A stretch of 47,087 nt of DNA, taken from positions 1 to 47,087 of the forward strand of contig PDSF01000054.1 of the NCBI GenBank assembly GCA_002748355.1, given 5' to 3'. Shown in pieces: positions 18,578 to 26,226 of the stretch (the stretch's first letter is position 1; each line of letters begins with the position of its first letter). Source of the DNA: Planctomycetota bacterium. GTDB lineage: Bacteria; Planctomycetota; UBA1135; GCA-002748355. Both the position numbers and the translations under genes were made by a program. Below the pieces are notes generated by a model. It saw nothing but the letters and a program-made list of their open reading frames with translations. It ran no database searches and was not told the origin of the DNA.

Positions 18578-19237
18578 TCAGCGACCGCTGGGGGCAGCGG
18601 GCACGCCCTTCGCGCCGCCCTGCTGGAACCACTCATCTTGGTTGCGCTTTTCCCACCAGCCCTGCCACTGGGCAATCGAAGCCCGACGCTCGGCGGCGGT
18701 TTTCGTCCGGTGGTCATAGCCAAAGGTCTTGCCAGTGCTTTCCTGCAGGGCGCTGATGCACAGGTAACGCACATACTGCGAATCAGAGTCGAGACCTGCG
18801 ATGAGCACATTCATCGGCGTGACATCCCCCATCGCGATCATCGTGCGTGCGACCTCAAATCGGACCATGGGGTTATTGTCGTCGAGGTGCTTGCGCAGAC
18901 GCGGCAGAACTCGGCGATCCCCGAGATAGCCGAGGGCGCAGGCCGCGTTCGAACGCATCTTGGGCTTGTCGTTCTTCAGCGCTTTAAGCAGGAAGGGCAC
19001 CGAAGCCTCGCCCTGTTGCGCGATCCATTGCAGGTTCTTGACCAATTCGTCGCCACGCTGATAAGGCAGCTGGTCAATATGCTCTTGGATACGCTCCTTC
19101 ATCAGCTGCCCTGGGTCGTACCAGTTGGCCAACTCCTCGATGTCCTTGGAGTCTGGACCGGTGCCGTAGGAAGAGCCGCAACTCGTGAGGGCAAAGGCCA
19201 GCCCCAAAAGAACGATTCCATGAATGAGCCGCATCAT
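18578..19237 (-). CDS. HEAT-repeat lipoprotein
   Basis: A 219-residue protein with a lipoprotein signal: MMRLIHGIVLLGLAFALTSC, with the lipobox ALTSC and acceptor cysteine 20. After it come about three HEAT repeats (SVPFLLKALKNDKPKMRSNA, RVLPRLRKHLDDNNPMVRFE, MNVLIAGLDSDSQYVRYLC). The tail STGKTFGYDHRTKTAAERRA then IAQWQGWWEKR is the same kind as in the gene at 17305-18381, so the two are likely related. HEAT domains bind other proteins; no catalytic motif is present. It is divergent from hup across 398 bases. Confidence 0.88.
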   Translation of the reverse strand: MMRLIHGIVLLGLAFALTSCGSSYGTGPDSKDIEELANWYDPGQLMKERIQEHIDQLPYQRGDELVKNLQWIAQQGEASVPFLLKALKNDKPKMRSNAACALGYLGDRRVLPRLRKHLDDNNPMVRFEVARTMIAMGDVTPMNVLIAGLDSDSQYVRYLCISALQESTGKTFGYDHRTKTAAERRASIAQWQGWWEKRNQDEWFQQGGAKGVPAAPSGR

Positions 19238-19635
19238 CGCCGACGCTCCTGTCGCTTTGGTGAATGGGAGACGGCCGCCTCATCGGCTTTTCCGCGTCGC
19301 GGCTTGAGGGCTGCGGCAGCTTTTTGGCAAGGTTAAGGCAAAAGTAAGCCCCAATTCACGGCCGCTATTGGCACACATGGAAGGGCTCCAGGCCTTGTGC
19401 CATACGGCTTAGCGCTGGTTTTCTCTTGCAGCCCCTCCCCGGCTACTGTCGAATCGCCAGCCGCCAGTCTTTCCGGGGCGGTCGGAAAGAGGCGTTACCA
19501 GCATGCTGCAAGGACCAAGGAGCCCGAAGCTCCGTCACGCAGCCCACACATTCTCTCCCTATTCAAAGGGTTCTCCCTAGGCGGAGGGCAACAGCGACAG
19601 CGTTGTGTCCCAGCCAAACGGAGCCGGAGTCCAAT
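19238..19635. other. 398-bp divergent intergenic region upstream of hup
   Basis: It separates the minus-strand HEAT lipoprotein from HU and must carry both promoters. I see no gene. No hexamer pair with 16-18-base spacing stood out. The HU ribosome site GGAG is at 19625-19628. A GGCGGTCGGAAAG stretch near 19475-19495 could pair with upstream CTTTCCG; its role is unknown. Confidence 0.4.
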
Positions 19636-19911
19636 ATGAACAAGGCAAATCTCATCGAAGCAGTCCAGCGTGAGCTCGGCAAAGACTGCTCGCGCGCCCA
19701 CGCCGAACGCTCGGTAAACGCGGTCCTCAGCAGCATCGAAAGCGGCCTGGTTGGCGACAAGGTCGTCCAGCTCGTCGGCTTTGGCACTTTCCAGGTCAAG
19801 ACGCGCAAGGCTCGCATGGGCCGCAACCCACAGACCGGCGAGAGCATTCCCATCAAGGAAAGCCGCACCGTGGGCTTCAAGGTCGGACAGAGCCTCAAAG
19901 ATCGCCTGTGA
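19636..19911 (+). CDS. hup: HU-family DNA-binding protein
   Basis: A 91-residue histone-like protein of normal HU length. It starts MNKANLIEAVQRELGKD (HU dimer helix), and carries VQLVGFGTFQVKTRKARMGRNPQTGE with the RNP-x-T-GE DNA-intercalating arm, and ends FKVGQSLKDRL. GGAG lies 7 bases before the ATG; the frame extends upstream but this is the family start. It bends and compacts nucleoid DNA. It is monocistronic and followed by a strong inverted repeat. HU and IHF subunits share this fold; the sequence fits HU better. Confidence 0.95.
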   Translation: MNKANLIEAVQRELGKDCSRAHAERSVNAVLSSIESGLVGDKVVQLVGFGTFQVKTRKARMGRNPQTGESIPIKESRTVGFKVGQSLKDRL

Positions 19912-19975
19912 AACAGGCCTAAGAAGACAGAGGCAGCAGGCCGCGGGTAGCGGCCCACGGCCAATACGTCTTTTC

Positions 19976-20018
19976 GCGAGCGGCGGGCGACAGCTTCGAG
20001 TTGTCGCCCGCCGCTCGC
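19976..20018. terminator. Perfect 17-bp inverted repeat between hup and mnmA
   Basis: GCGAGCGGCGGGCGACA (19976-19992) and TGTCGCCCGCCGCTCGC (20002-20018) are exact complements around a 9-base loop. It sits between the convergent ends of hup and mnmA, so it probably ends transcription both ways. Neither side has a U-tract. Confidence 0.55.
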
Positions 20019-20088
20019 TGTATGGGAAGGCTCGTGCTGCGGAAGCGCTCCAGCTCCAGAGACCCGGCAGAGACCCGGCCCCACGAAC

Positions 20089-21150
20089 TCAGTATTGGAG
20101 CCAGCCCCCGCCCAGTACCTGGTCCCCGTCGTAGAAGACCGCCGCCTGCCCCGGAGCGATGGCGTCTTGGGCTTGGTCGAAGACCGCGTGCACGACGGCG
20201 CCGGGCCCTTCACCCTCGACCCGCAGCTTGGCCGGCGCAGCCCGGTGCCGCGCCCGAATCTGCAGCTCTACCTCCAGCACCTCCCCATCTCGTGGCGCGT
20301 CGATCAGCCAGTGCAGCTGGGCGACACGCGCCTGGGAACGTGCGAGCTGCGCGCGGGCGCCCAGCACGACCTCCGCTTGCTCGGGCCGGATTTCGAGGAC
20401 GTAGTGGGGCGTGCCGAGCGCCGGCAGACCACGCCGCTGCCCCACGGTATAGCCCTCATAGCCATCGTGGCGGCCCAGCTCCTTCCCCTGGGCATCGACG
20501 AAGCGCCCCGGCGTCAGCCCCGCCCGCTCCCGAACCAGCTCGCGGTAATCCCCTCCAGGCACAAAACAGAGTTCCATGCTCTCGGGCTTGTCCGCGACGA
20601 AAAAGCCAGCTGCCCGAGCCCGCTCGCGAACCTCCGTCTTGCTCATGGCGCCGAGGGGAAAGACGGCGCGCGCCAGCTGCTGCCGCCCAATACCAAAGAG
20701 GAAGTAACTCTGGTCCTTGCCGCGGTCAAGGCCCCGGAACAGGGCGCCGTCTTGGACTCTGGCGTAATGCCCGGTCGCCACCAGGTCACAGCCCAGCTTC
20801 TCGGCAAAGTCGAAGATCTGGCCAAACTTCAGGTTTTGATTGCAGAGCACACAGGGGCTCGGAGTCCGGCCGGCCTTGTACTCACCGACGAAGCCGTCGA
20901 TGATCCCCCCGAACTCTTCGCCGAAATCAACGGCGTAGAAGGGGATGCCCAGGCGCTCGGCGATGCGGGCGGCGTCCTCGGCCTCGGCGGCAGAGCAGCA
21001 AGCATCCTGACCCTCAGGGCCCGGTTCTGCAGCGCCTCCCACGCCGTTGCGCATGAAGATACCGCGGAGTTCATGCCCCGCCTCCTGGAGGGTCAAGGCG
21101 GCGACACTGCTGTCGACGCCACCGGAGAGAGCACAGAGAATGCGGGCCAT
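20089..21150 (-). CDS. mnmA: tRNA-specific 2-thiouridylase
   Basis: MnmA inserts sulphur at C2 of the wobble uridine U34 in tRNA-Lys, -Glu and -Gln. The 353-residue protein shows the PP-loop ALSGGVDSSVAAL, GIFMRNGVG, the catalytic cysteine in PSPCVLCNQNLKFG, TGHYARV, GKDQSYFLFGI, the second cysteine in ESMELCFVPGGDYRE, GYTVGQRRGL, and the C-terminal PGQAAVFYDGDQVLGGGWL. I start at the ATG at 21150, before MARILCALSGG; an in-frame TTG is 6 bases upstream. It diverges from yajC. All key residues are present. Confidence 0.96.
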   Translation of the reverse strand: MARILCALSGGVDSSVAALTLQEAGHELRGIFMRNGVGGAAEPGPEGQDACCSAAEAEDAARIAERLGIPFYAVDFGEEFGGIIDGFVGEYKAGRTPSPCVLCNQNLKFGQIFDFAEKLGCDLVATGHYARVQDGALFRGLDRGKDQSYFLFGIGRQQLARAVFPLGAMSKTEVRERARAAGFFVADKPESMELCFVPGGDYRELVRERAGLTPGRFVDAQGKELGRHDGYEGYTVGQRRGLPALGTPHYVLEIRPEQAEVVLGARAQLARSQARVAQLHWLIDAPRDGEVLEVELQIRARHRAAPAKLRVEGEGPGAVVHAVFDQAQDAIAPGQAAVFYDGDQVLGGGWLQY

Positions 21151-21205
21151 CGACAAGCTCGGAGAAGGCGCAGAAGGAAGGGACGAAATTGCGGGCGGAA
21201 CATCC

Positions 21206-21211
21206 TATAGT
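21206..21211 (+). promoter_or_regulatory. Possible -10 box for yajC
   Basis: TATAGT lies 47 bases before the yajC ATG in a GC-rich stretch. No good -35 hexamer is found 16-18 bases upstream, so this is only a candidate. Confidence 0.25.
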
Positions 21212-21257
21212 CTCCCGCCTTTTTGGCGACAGCGTCCTTCTTGCTCTTGGAGTGCAG

Positions 21258-21758
21258 ATGCCTGCGACCCAGCCCTTCCTGAATCTCCCCCTCCTCCTCG
21301 CCATGCAGACGGGCGAGTCTCTGGGGCCCGCCCCGGCAAGCTCCGGTCAGAACACCGCCGCGCCGGCCACCAGCAGCGCGAGCCCGGCCAAGGCCGGCGA
21401 AGCAGGCACCCAACAAGCAGCTCCTGGCCAGCAAGTCCCCCCCGGGACCCCGCGGCAGGCCTGCGGCACCAGCGAGATGCTGATCTTCGGTGCCTTCCTC
21501 TTGGTCTTCTACTTCATCCTGCTGCGCCCGCAGCAGAAGCAGGAGAAGAAGCGCCGGGCGATGCTGGAAGCCATGAAGAAGGGCGACCTGGTGGTCACCA
21601 CCGGCGGCATCCACGGCGAACTGCTTGAGGTCAGCGAGCGCACCGTAGTGCTCAAGTTCGGCAGCGACGCCATGCAGCGCCTGACCCTCGATCGCGGCAA
21701 GATCGCCGGCATCCTCGTCGATGGTCAGGAGACCCCGGCAGATCCCCCCAAGGGCTGA
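21258..21758 (+). CDS. yajC: Preprotein translocase accessory subunit YajC
   Basis: YajC is a small membrane partner of SecDF that aids SecYEG export. The family core is TSEMLIFGAFLLVFYFILLRPQQKQEKKR (membrane helix plus the RPQ-x-K motif, about residues 71-100 of the chosen product), then MKKGDLVVTTGGIHGELLEV and VLKFGSDAMQRLTLDRGKI. The long Ala/Ser/Gln-rich region before the helix, and a hydrophobic N-terminal stretch (FLNLPLLLAM), make this 166-residue form longer than the usual 100-120. The ATG at 21258 has GGAG 5 bases upstream; an ATG at 21189 is in frame but weaker. It is followed closely by yraN. Confidence 0.9.
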   Translation: MPATQPFLNLPLLLAMQTGESLGPAPASSGQNTAAPATSSASPAKAGEAGTQQAAPGQQVPPGTPRQACGTSEMLIFGAFLLVFYFILLRPQQKQEKKRRAMLEAMKKGDLVVTTGGIHGELLEVSERTVVLKFGSDAMQRLTLDRGKIAGILVDGQETPADPPKG

Positions 21759-21766
21759 GGCGTGTG

Positions 21767-22225
21767 ATGAACGGTTTCGCGGTCTGCGAAACCAAGAAAA
21801 GCTCCTGGGGTGCTCCCAAGGATCCTCGCCCCGCGCTCGGCGCCGAGGGAGAGCGTAGAGTCCTCGCCCAGCTGCAAAAAGCTGGTTGGCAGCTCATCGC
21901 TCACCGCAGCAAGGTCGCCGGCGTCGAGCTGGACCTCCTGCTAGCCAAGGGGCGACGCGTGGCCATCGTCGAGGTCAAAACCCGGCGCCGGGAGATCGGC
22001 CAAGGCGCAGAGTTCCTGAGCCAGGCCCAGCACCTTCGCCTCCAACTGGCCGCAGCCAGGCTTCTGGCCAAGGGTGCCACGGCCTTGCCGCCGCAGGCAC
22101 GCCGGGCCTATCCGAAGCGGACCCTGGGCATTGAACTCTGGCTGGCCTCCTGCACTTTGGCCAGTCCCGAGTCCCCACAAGCCCGGCTACGCTTTTTTGA
22201 GCTACCTGCGATCGATACTCCGTAA
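21767..22225 (+). CDS. yraN: UPF0102/YraN-family nuclease-fold protein
   Basis: A 152-residue protein. The conserved part begins LGAEGERRVLAQLQKAGWQL and continues GVELDLLLAKGRRVAIVEVKTRRR. This supplies the E, D and E-V-K catalytic-type residues of the restriction-endonuclease-like fold found in YraN/UPF0102. Cellular role in the family is not firmly established. The ATG at 21767 has GAGG 6 bases upstream; a GTG directly before it is the alternative. It lies 8 bases behind yajC, so the two are probably co-transcribed. Confidence 0.82.
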   Translation: MNGFAVCETKKSSWGAPKDPRPALGAEGERRVLAQLQKAGWQLIAHRSKVAGVELDLLLAKGRRVAIVEVKTRRREIGQGAEFLSQAQHLRLQLAAARLLAKGATALPPQARRAYPKRTLGIELWLASCTLASPESPQARLRFFELPAIDTP

Positions 22226-22463
22226 AGCCCGTATCTGAGTGAGGCCGGCGCTCCGATCTTTGCCTCACGCTAGCCGCTCCTCCTCACGGCTGTCGCAGCG
22301 AGTGCCCGGCCTCTGGCTCAGCCAACAGACAAACCCCGGCAATCAAACAGAAGCAAAGGTCGACACAAGCCATGCTCCTCAGCCACTTGGCATCGGGGCT
22401 TTCCAGCTTTCCCGAAGACCTCTCCTCGCTCCCGTCGACAGGGGAACGGGTCTGCGCTGCTAG

Positions 22464-23897
22464 ATGATTTTCCTGTTCCAACAGTTCATCCCTAGGCGAA
22501 AGCTGCTGCTCATCGCCTCCGAGGGCCTGCTTCTGACGCTCGTCGTCCTCTTAGGCACCAGTCTGCCAGGACTGGCGACCCACTCGGTCTTTGCCGCGAG
22601 CTCGGCGGATCTCGCACGGGGGGCATTGAGCGCCTTCCTCATCGCCGTCCTGGTCCAGATCAACCTCAGCTATAACGAGCTCTACGACTGGCGCGTCTCG
22701 CGCAACCGCGCCGACCTGCCCAATCGCTTGCTGCGAGCCGCCGGCTTCAGCTTCATCACCCTGGCCGTCCTGGTCGCGTTCAAGCCCTCGCTCTTCTTCT
22801 TCCCAGGACTGCCCATCCTGGCCACCCAGACCTGGAAGCTCGTCGTCATCCTGGGTGTGGCCTTCGCCGCCCTCTTCTACTGGCGCATCGGCTTCCACTG
22901 GTTCTTCTTCAAGTGGGGCCGGGGCGAGAAGATCCTCATCCTCGGCAACGGCCCCCAGGCCCAGTCCCTATGCCGTGAGCTCGACGACCGTGGCGAGACC
23001 GGCTTTGAGATCGTGGCGCTGGTTGGCGGCAATAAAGACGAGGGCGAGCGCCCCGAGGGCCTACCACCCCACTACCCCGAGACCGAAGGTCTGGCCAAGT
23101 TTGCCCACAAGGAACGGGTCAGCCGAGTCATCGTCGCCCTCGAGGATCGCCGCGGCACACTGCCGGTGCAGGAGCTCTTGGCCTGCAAGCTCGCCGGTAT
23201 CCGCATCGAAGAGCGGGAACTGCTCTACGAGAAAGTCCACGGCAAGATCAGCCTCGATAGCCTGCGCCCGTCCTACTTGATCTTCAGCAGTGGCTTCAAG
23301 AAGACCCGCATCGTCCTGTCCTTGAAACGGCTGATGGACATCGCCTTCGCGATCATCGGCCTGACGCTCTCCATGCCGGTGACGATCGTGACCGCGATCG
23401 CCATCAAGCTCGACTCGCGCGGCCCGGTGCTGCTCCGCCAGCGCCGTATGGGCCTGGATGGCCACGAGTTCACCTGCCTCAAGTTCCGCAGCATGCGCGT
23501 GGACGCCGAGAAGCACAGTGGTCCGGTCTGGGCGATGAAGAGCGACGACCGCATCACCAAGGTCGGGCGCTTCATCCGGCAGACCCGCATCGACGAGATT
23601 CCCCAGATGTGGAACGTGCTGGTCGGTGACATGTCCTTCGTCGGGCCCCGGCCCGAGCGCCGCTTCTTCGTGGAGCAGCTAACCAAGGAGATCCCCTACT
23701 ACACCGAGCGGATGACGGTGCGCCCGGGCCTGACCGGCTGGGCCCAGACCAAGTATCCCTATGGGGCAAGCATTGAGGATGCTCGCCAGAAGCTCATGTA
23801 CGACCTGTACTACATCAAGTACATGAGCCTGCTCTTCGACCTGTCGATCTTGGTGCGCACCATCAAGGTCATCGTGCTGAAGCAGGGCTCGCGCTAG
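22464..23897 (+). CDS. Exopolysaccharide polyprenyl-phosphate sugar transferase, EpsB_2 type
   Basis: A 477-residue membrane enzyme predicted to move a sugar phosphate from a nucleotide sugar to undecaprenyl phosphate and start a polysaccharide repeat. Four hydrophobic helices lie between residues 13 and 145; a Rossmann-like domain follows (EKILILGNGPQAQSLCREL, 155-265). The phrase LLYEKVHGKISLDSLRPSYLIFSSGF (254-278) is characteristic of the PEP-CTERM-associated EpsB_2 subgroup. The catalytic domain occupies 285-477: LKRLMDIAFAI, RQRRMGLDGHEF, LKFRSM, GRFIRQTRIDEIPQ-x-WNVL, SFVGPRPERRFFV, and RPGLTGWAQ. Its last 29 bases overlap the end of the converging lipoprotein gene. No other polysaccharide genes are nearby. 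Confidence 0.93.
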   Translation: MIFLFQQFIPRRKLLLIASEGLLLTLVVLLGTSLPGLATHSVFAASSADLARGALSAFLIAVLVQINLSYNELYDWRVSRNRADLPNRLLRAAGFSFITLAVLVAFKPSLFFFPGLPILATQTWKLVVILGVAFAALFYWRIGFHWFFFKWGRGEKILILGNGPQAQSLCRELDDRGETGFEIVALVGGNKDEGERPEGLPPHYPETEGLAKFAHKERVSRVIVALEDRRGTLPVQELLACKLAGIRIEERELLYEKVHGKISLDSLRPSYLIFSSGFKKTRIVLSLKRLMDIAFAIIGLTLSMPVTIVTAIAIKLDSRGPVLLRQRRMGLDGHEFTCLKFRSMRVDAEKHSGPVWAMKSDDRITKVGRFIRQTRIDEIPQMWNVLVGDMSFVGPRPERRFFVEQLTKEIPYYTERMTVRPGLTGWAQTKYPYGASIEDARQKLMYDLYYIKYMSLLFDLSILVRTIKVIVLKQGSR

Positions 23898-26226
23898 CAG
23901 GCCGCGCCGGGCGGAAGCCTTCCTCGGCTAGAATCGCCCGGGCATAGGCCCGTGCCCTGTCCGGGGGCATCTCAGCAAGCTGGGCCGCGAGATTCCTCTC
24001 CGGCTCTGTTGCCCCAGGCGCCCCATCCGCCTGCCACTTCTGGACCAAACGCCGCAGCAGCTCGCTGAAGCCCCGCGCGTGTTGGGTCCTGGCCCCGCGC
24101 AGATAGCCGCGGTGGAACTCGGCGATGTGGGCCAGGGTCAGGGGAACATTGCCGCCAAAAGCCAAGGCTGCGCATTCCGCCCGCATCTCCAGATCGGCAA
24201 GGAGCCCGTCGAAGGACAAGCCCGCCCCCAGGAACAAACCCAAGGCCCGCCAGAGATTCTGGGTCACCGGCAGGTGACCTTGGGCGTCGACAAGGTGGGC
24301 ACGCTCGTGTAGCCCCAGCAAGCGCAAGACCTCTCCCAGCATCTTTTGCTCATCCCAGGCCTCTTCTTGCTGCAAGCGCCAGAGCATCCTCCAATCGACC
24401 TGGCAAGGCTGCTCGTAGCAAAGCGCCGGGCAGTCTGGCCCCAGCAAGGCCGGGCCCTCCTCGGCGAGCTTGCCGTAGCTGGCTCCCCGTTGGCTAGCCT
24501 CCTTGGCCCAACGCCGGGCGATGCGCCCATCCACAAAGTAGTGGTTCCAGATGGCCAGCCCGGCGACGCCCGAGACATCCAAGCGCTTGAAGCTGACGAA
24601 CTCCTTGTACTGGAGCAAGACCTCGCGACTCTCCTGCGCCAGCTCAAGGCCCGGCACCGGCTCTAAAATCCGCTCGGAGAGCTTCCTCCCAAGCACCGCC
24701 CCGACCGGTCCGCCCATCAATCGACCGAGGAGGAGGTAGCGGCCATGCTCAGCGAAATAGGCCGGCAACCCCGGTCCAAAGGGATCGAGGAAGGAACCGG
24801 CGAAGGGAAAGCGCAGGAAGCGCGGCTCCCCCACAACGTCTCGCCCCAGTTCCGCCTTAGACAGGACCCGTAGCCGCTGCACGACGGCCTTAAGGCCACG
24901 CTCGCGCAGGTCCCCATCCTGCTCGCGCACCGAGCTCAGCAGCTGAAGCATTGCGTCGGAGAAACGCAGAAAGCGGGCAGCGGCCTGGGCGCGCTCCTCA
25001 CAGCCTAGGCTCGCCTCGGGGAGGCGGAAGGCCAAACGCGGCGCCAGTCGCTCCACCAGCTCCACCTGCCCCACCGCCAAGAGGCTATCCAGCAAGCTGA
25101 GAGCATCCTCTACGTTGTTCGGCAGGAGCAGCTTTCGGGCTTCCGGCTTGAGCAGCCGTTGCAGGGCCTCGCCCTTGGGCGCGAGCAGAGGCCCCAGGCC
25201 AGGATCGAGGATGCTCCTCAATAGCTCCCCCGCCTCGGCAAGGGAGCCGCGGTCGACCAGCAGGCCCAGCAAGAGCTGCTCGGGGACGCTGCAGCGTCGA
25301 GCGGCTCCATACTGGACCACGCTCTCGCCCTGGGTCTCAGCAAGCTCCAAGGAGCGACGCAGCCAAGACTCGGCCAGCCACACCCGGCCCGCGCGCAGAG
25401 CCAGGTCCGCAAGCGGGAAGACCGCGCCGCTCGCAAGCAGTCGCTCGACCAAGGGCTCCTGCTTACGAATTCGAGCCAATAGCTCCTCTCGCTCGCAGCG
25501 GGGCAGGCGAGCCATCATGTCCAGAACCGCCTTGCTCGCGATCCCGGAGTCCAAGGCTTCGGCCAAGAGCTCTAGGTCGAAGGAGCCATGCAGGGCGAGC
25601 TCAAGCGAGATCCGGCCATCGAAGGGGTAAAGCTCACGCAGCTCGATCTGGCGTTGGATCAGTGGCTTGGGAGCCTTTTCGCCCAAGGAGCGCAGCGCCA
25701 AGCCGGTGATCGGCGGCCAGGGAACCCGGCGGTCTAGCGCCGAGGACAGCAAGAGCTCTCCCGCCCTTTGCTCCTCGCTCTCTTGCGTGCTCCTGCTCCA
25801 GCTGTAGGCGTAGCGCAGCCAGTAGGAACTAGGCCATCGCCGGCAGCCTTCTCGGAAATGCCGCAGCTGCTGATGGCGATCGGCGAGCAGGCGCCCTTCG
25901 AGGTAGTAGGTCTCCGGGGTGACCCCGTATCGCTGCCGCAACTGGCGCCATTCTTCCCAAGCTCGCCCAAGCTGTCCCTGCGCCCGCAGATACTCCTGGC
26001 GCAAGCGATGCGCCGGAACGAAGAGCGGCTCCTGCGCGAGCAGGCGATCGGCGATCTCGACGGCTTCTCCCTGCCGGCCAAGACCCTGGAGCAGGTCGCC
26101 GCGCAGCGCCTCGTCATAAAAACGCTGGGCAAACTGCGGCTCGGCGTAGGACTCAGCGCCCGTCCCGGCACAGGAGCCAAGCAGAGTCAGCAGCAGCAGC
26201 AGCAGGCCAAGGAGTCGAGGGCTCAC
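23869..26226 (-). CDS. Large lipoprotein with HExxH motif, predicted zinc protease-like
   Basis: A 785-residue protein starting at a GTG. Its signal MSPRLLGLLLLLLTLLGSC has a lipobox, so it should be anchored in an envelope membrane. Residues 40-600 are helical, with TPR-like stretches (YLRAQGQLGRAWEEWRQLR) but no family I recognise. Near the C-terminus is LLGLHERAHLVDAQ, with HERAH at residues 640-644, and Glu 680 or 685 in LEMRAECAAL, as in gluzincin-type metalloproteases (HExxH plus downstream Glu). Activity is an inference. The GTG overlaps the ribD stop (GTGA), making a miaB-ribD-lipoprotein operon. Its end overlaps the converging sugar transferase by 29 bases. Confidence 0.85.
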   Translation of the reverse strand: MSPRLLGLLLLLLTLLGSCAGTGAESYAEPQFAQRFYDEALRGDLLQGLGRQGEAVEIADRLLAQEPLFVPAHRLRQEYLRAQGQLGRAWEEWRQLRQRYGVTPETYYLEGRLLADRHQQLRHFREGCRRWPSSYWLRYAYSWSRSTQESEEQRAGELLLSSALDRRVPWPPITGLALRSLGEKAPKPLIQRQIELRELYPFDGRISLELALHGSFDLELLAEALDSGIASKAVLDMMARLPRCEREELLARIRKQEPLVERLLASGAVFPLADLALRAGRVWLAESWLRRSLELAETQGESVVQYGAARRCSVPEQLLLGLLVDRGSLAEAGELLRSILDPGLGPLLAPKGEALQRLLKPEARKLLLPNNVEDALSLLDSLLAVGQVELVERLAPRLAFRLPEASLGCEERAQAAARFLRFSDAMLQLLSSVREQDGDLRERGLKAVVQRLRVLSKAELGRDVVGEPRFLRFPFAGSFLDPFGPGLPAYFAEHGRYLLLGRLMGGPVGAVLGRKLSERILEPVPGLELAQESREVLLQYKEFVSFKRLDVSGVAGLAIWNHYFVDGRIARRWAKEASQRGASYGKLAEEGPALLGPDCPALCYEQPCQVDWRMLWRLQQEEAWDEQKMLGEVLRLLGLHERAHLVDAQGHLPVTQNLWRALGLFLGAGLSFDGLLADLEMRAECAALAFGGNVPLTLAHIAEFHRGYLRGARTQHARGFSELLRRLVQKWQADGAPGATEPERNLAAQLAEMPPDRARAYARAILAEEGFRPARPASASPASAR

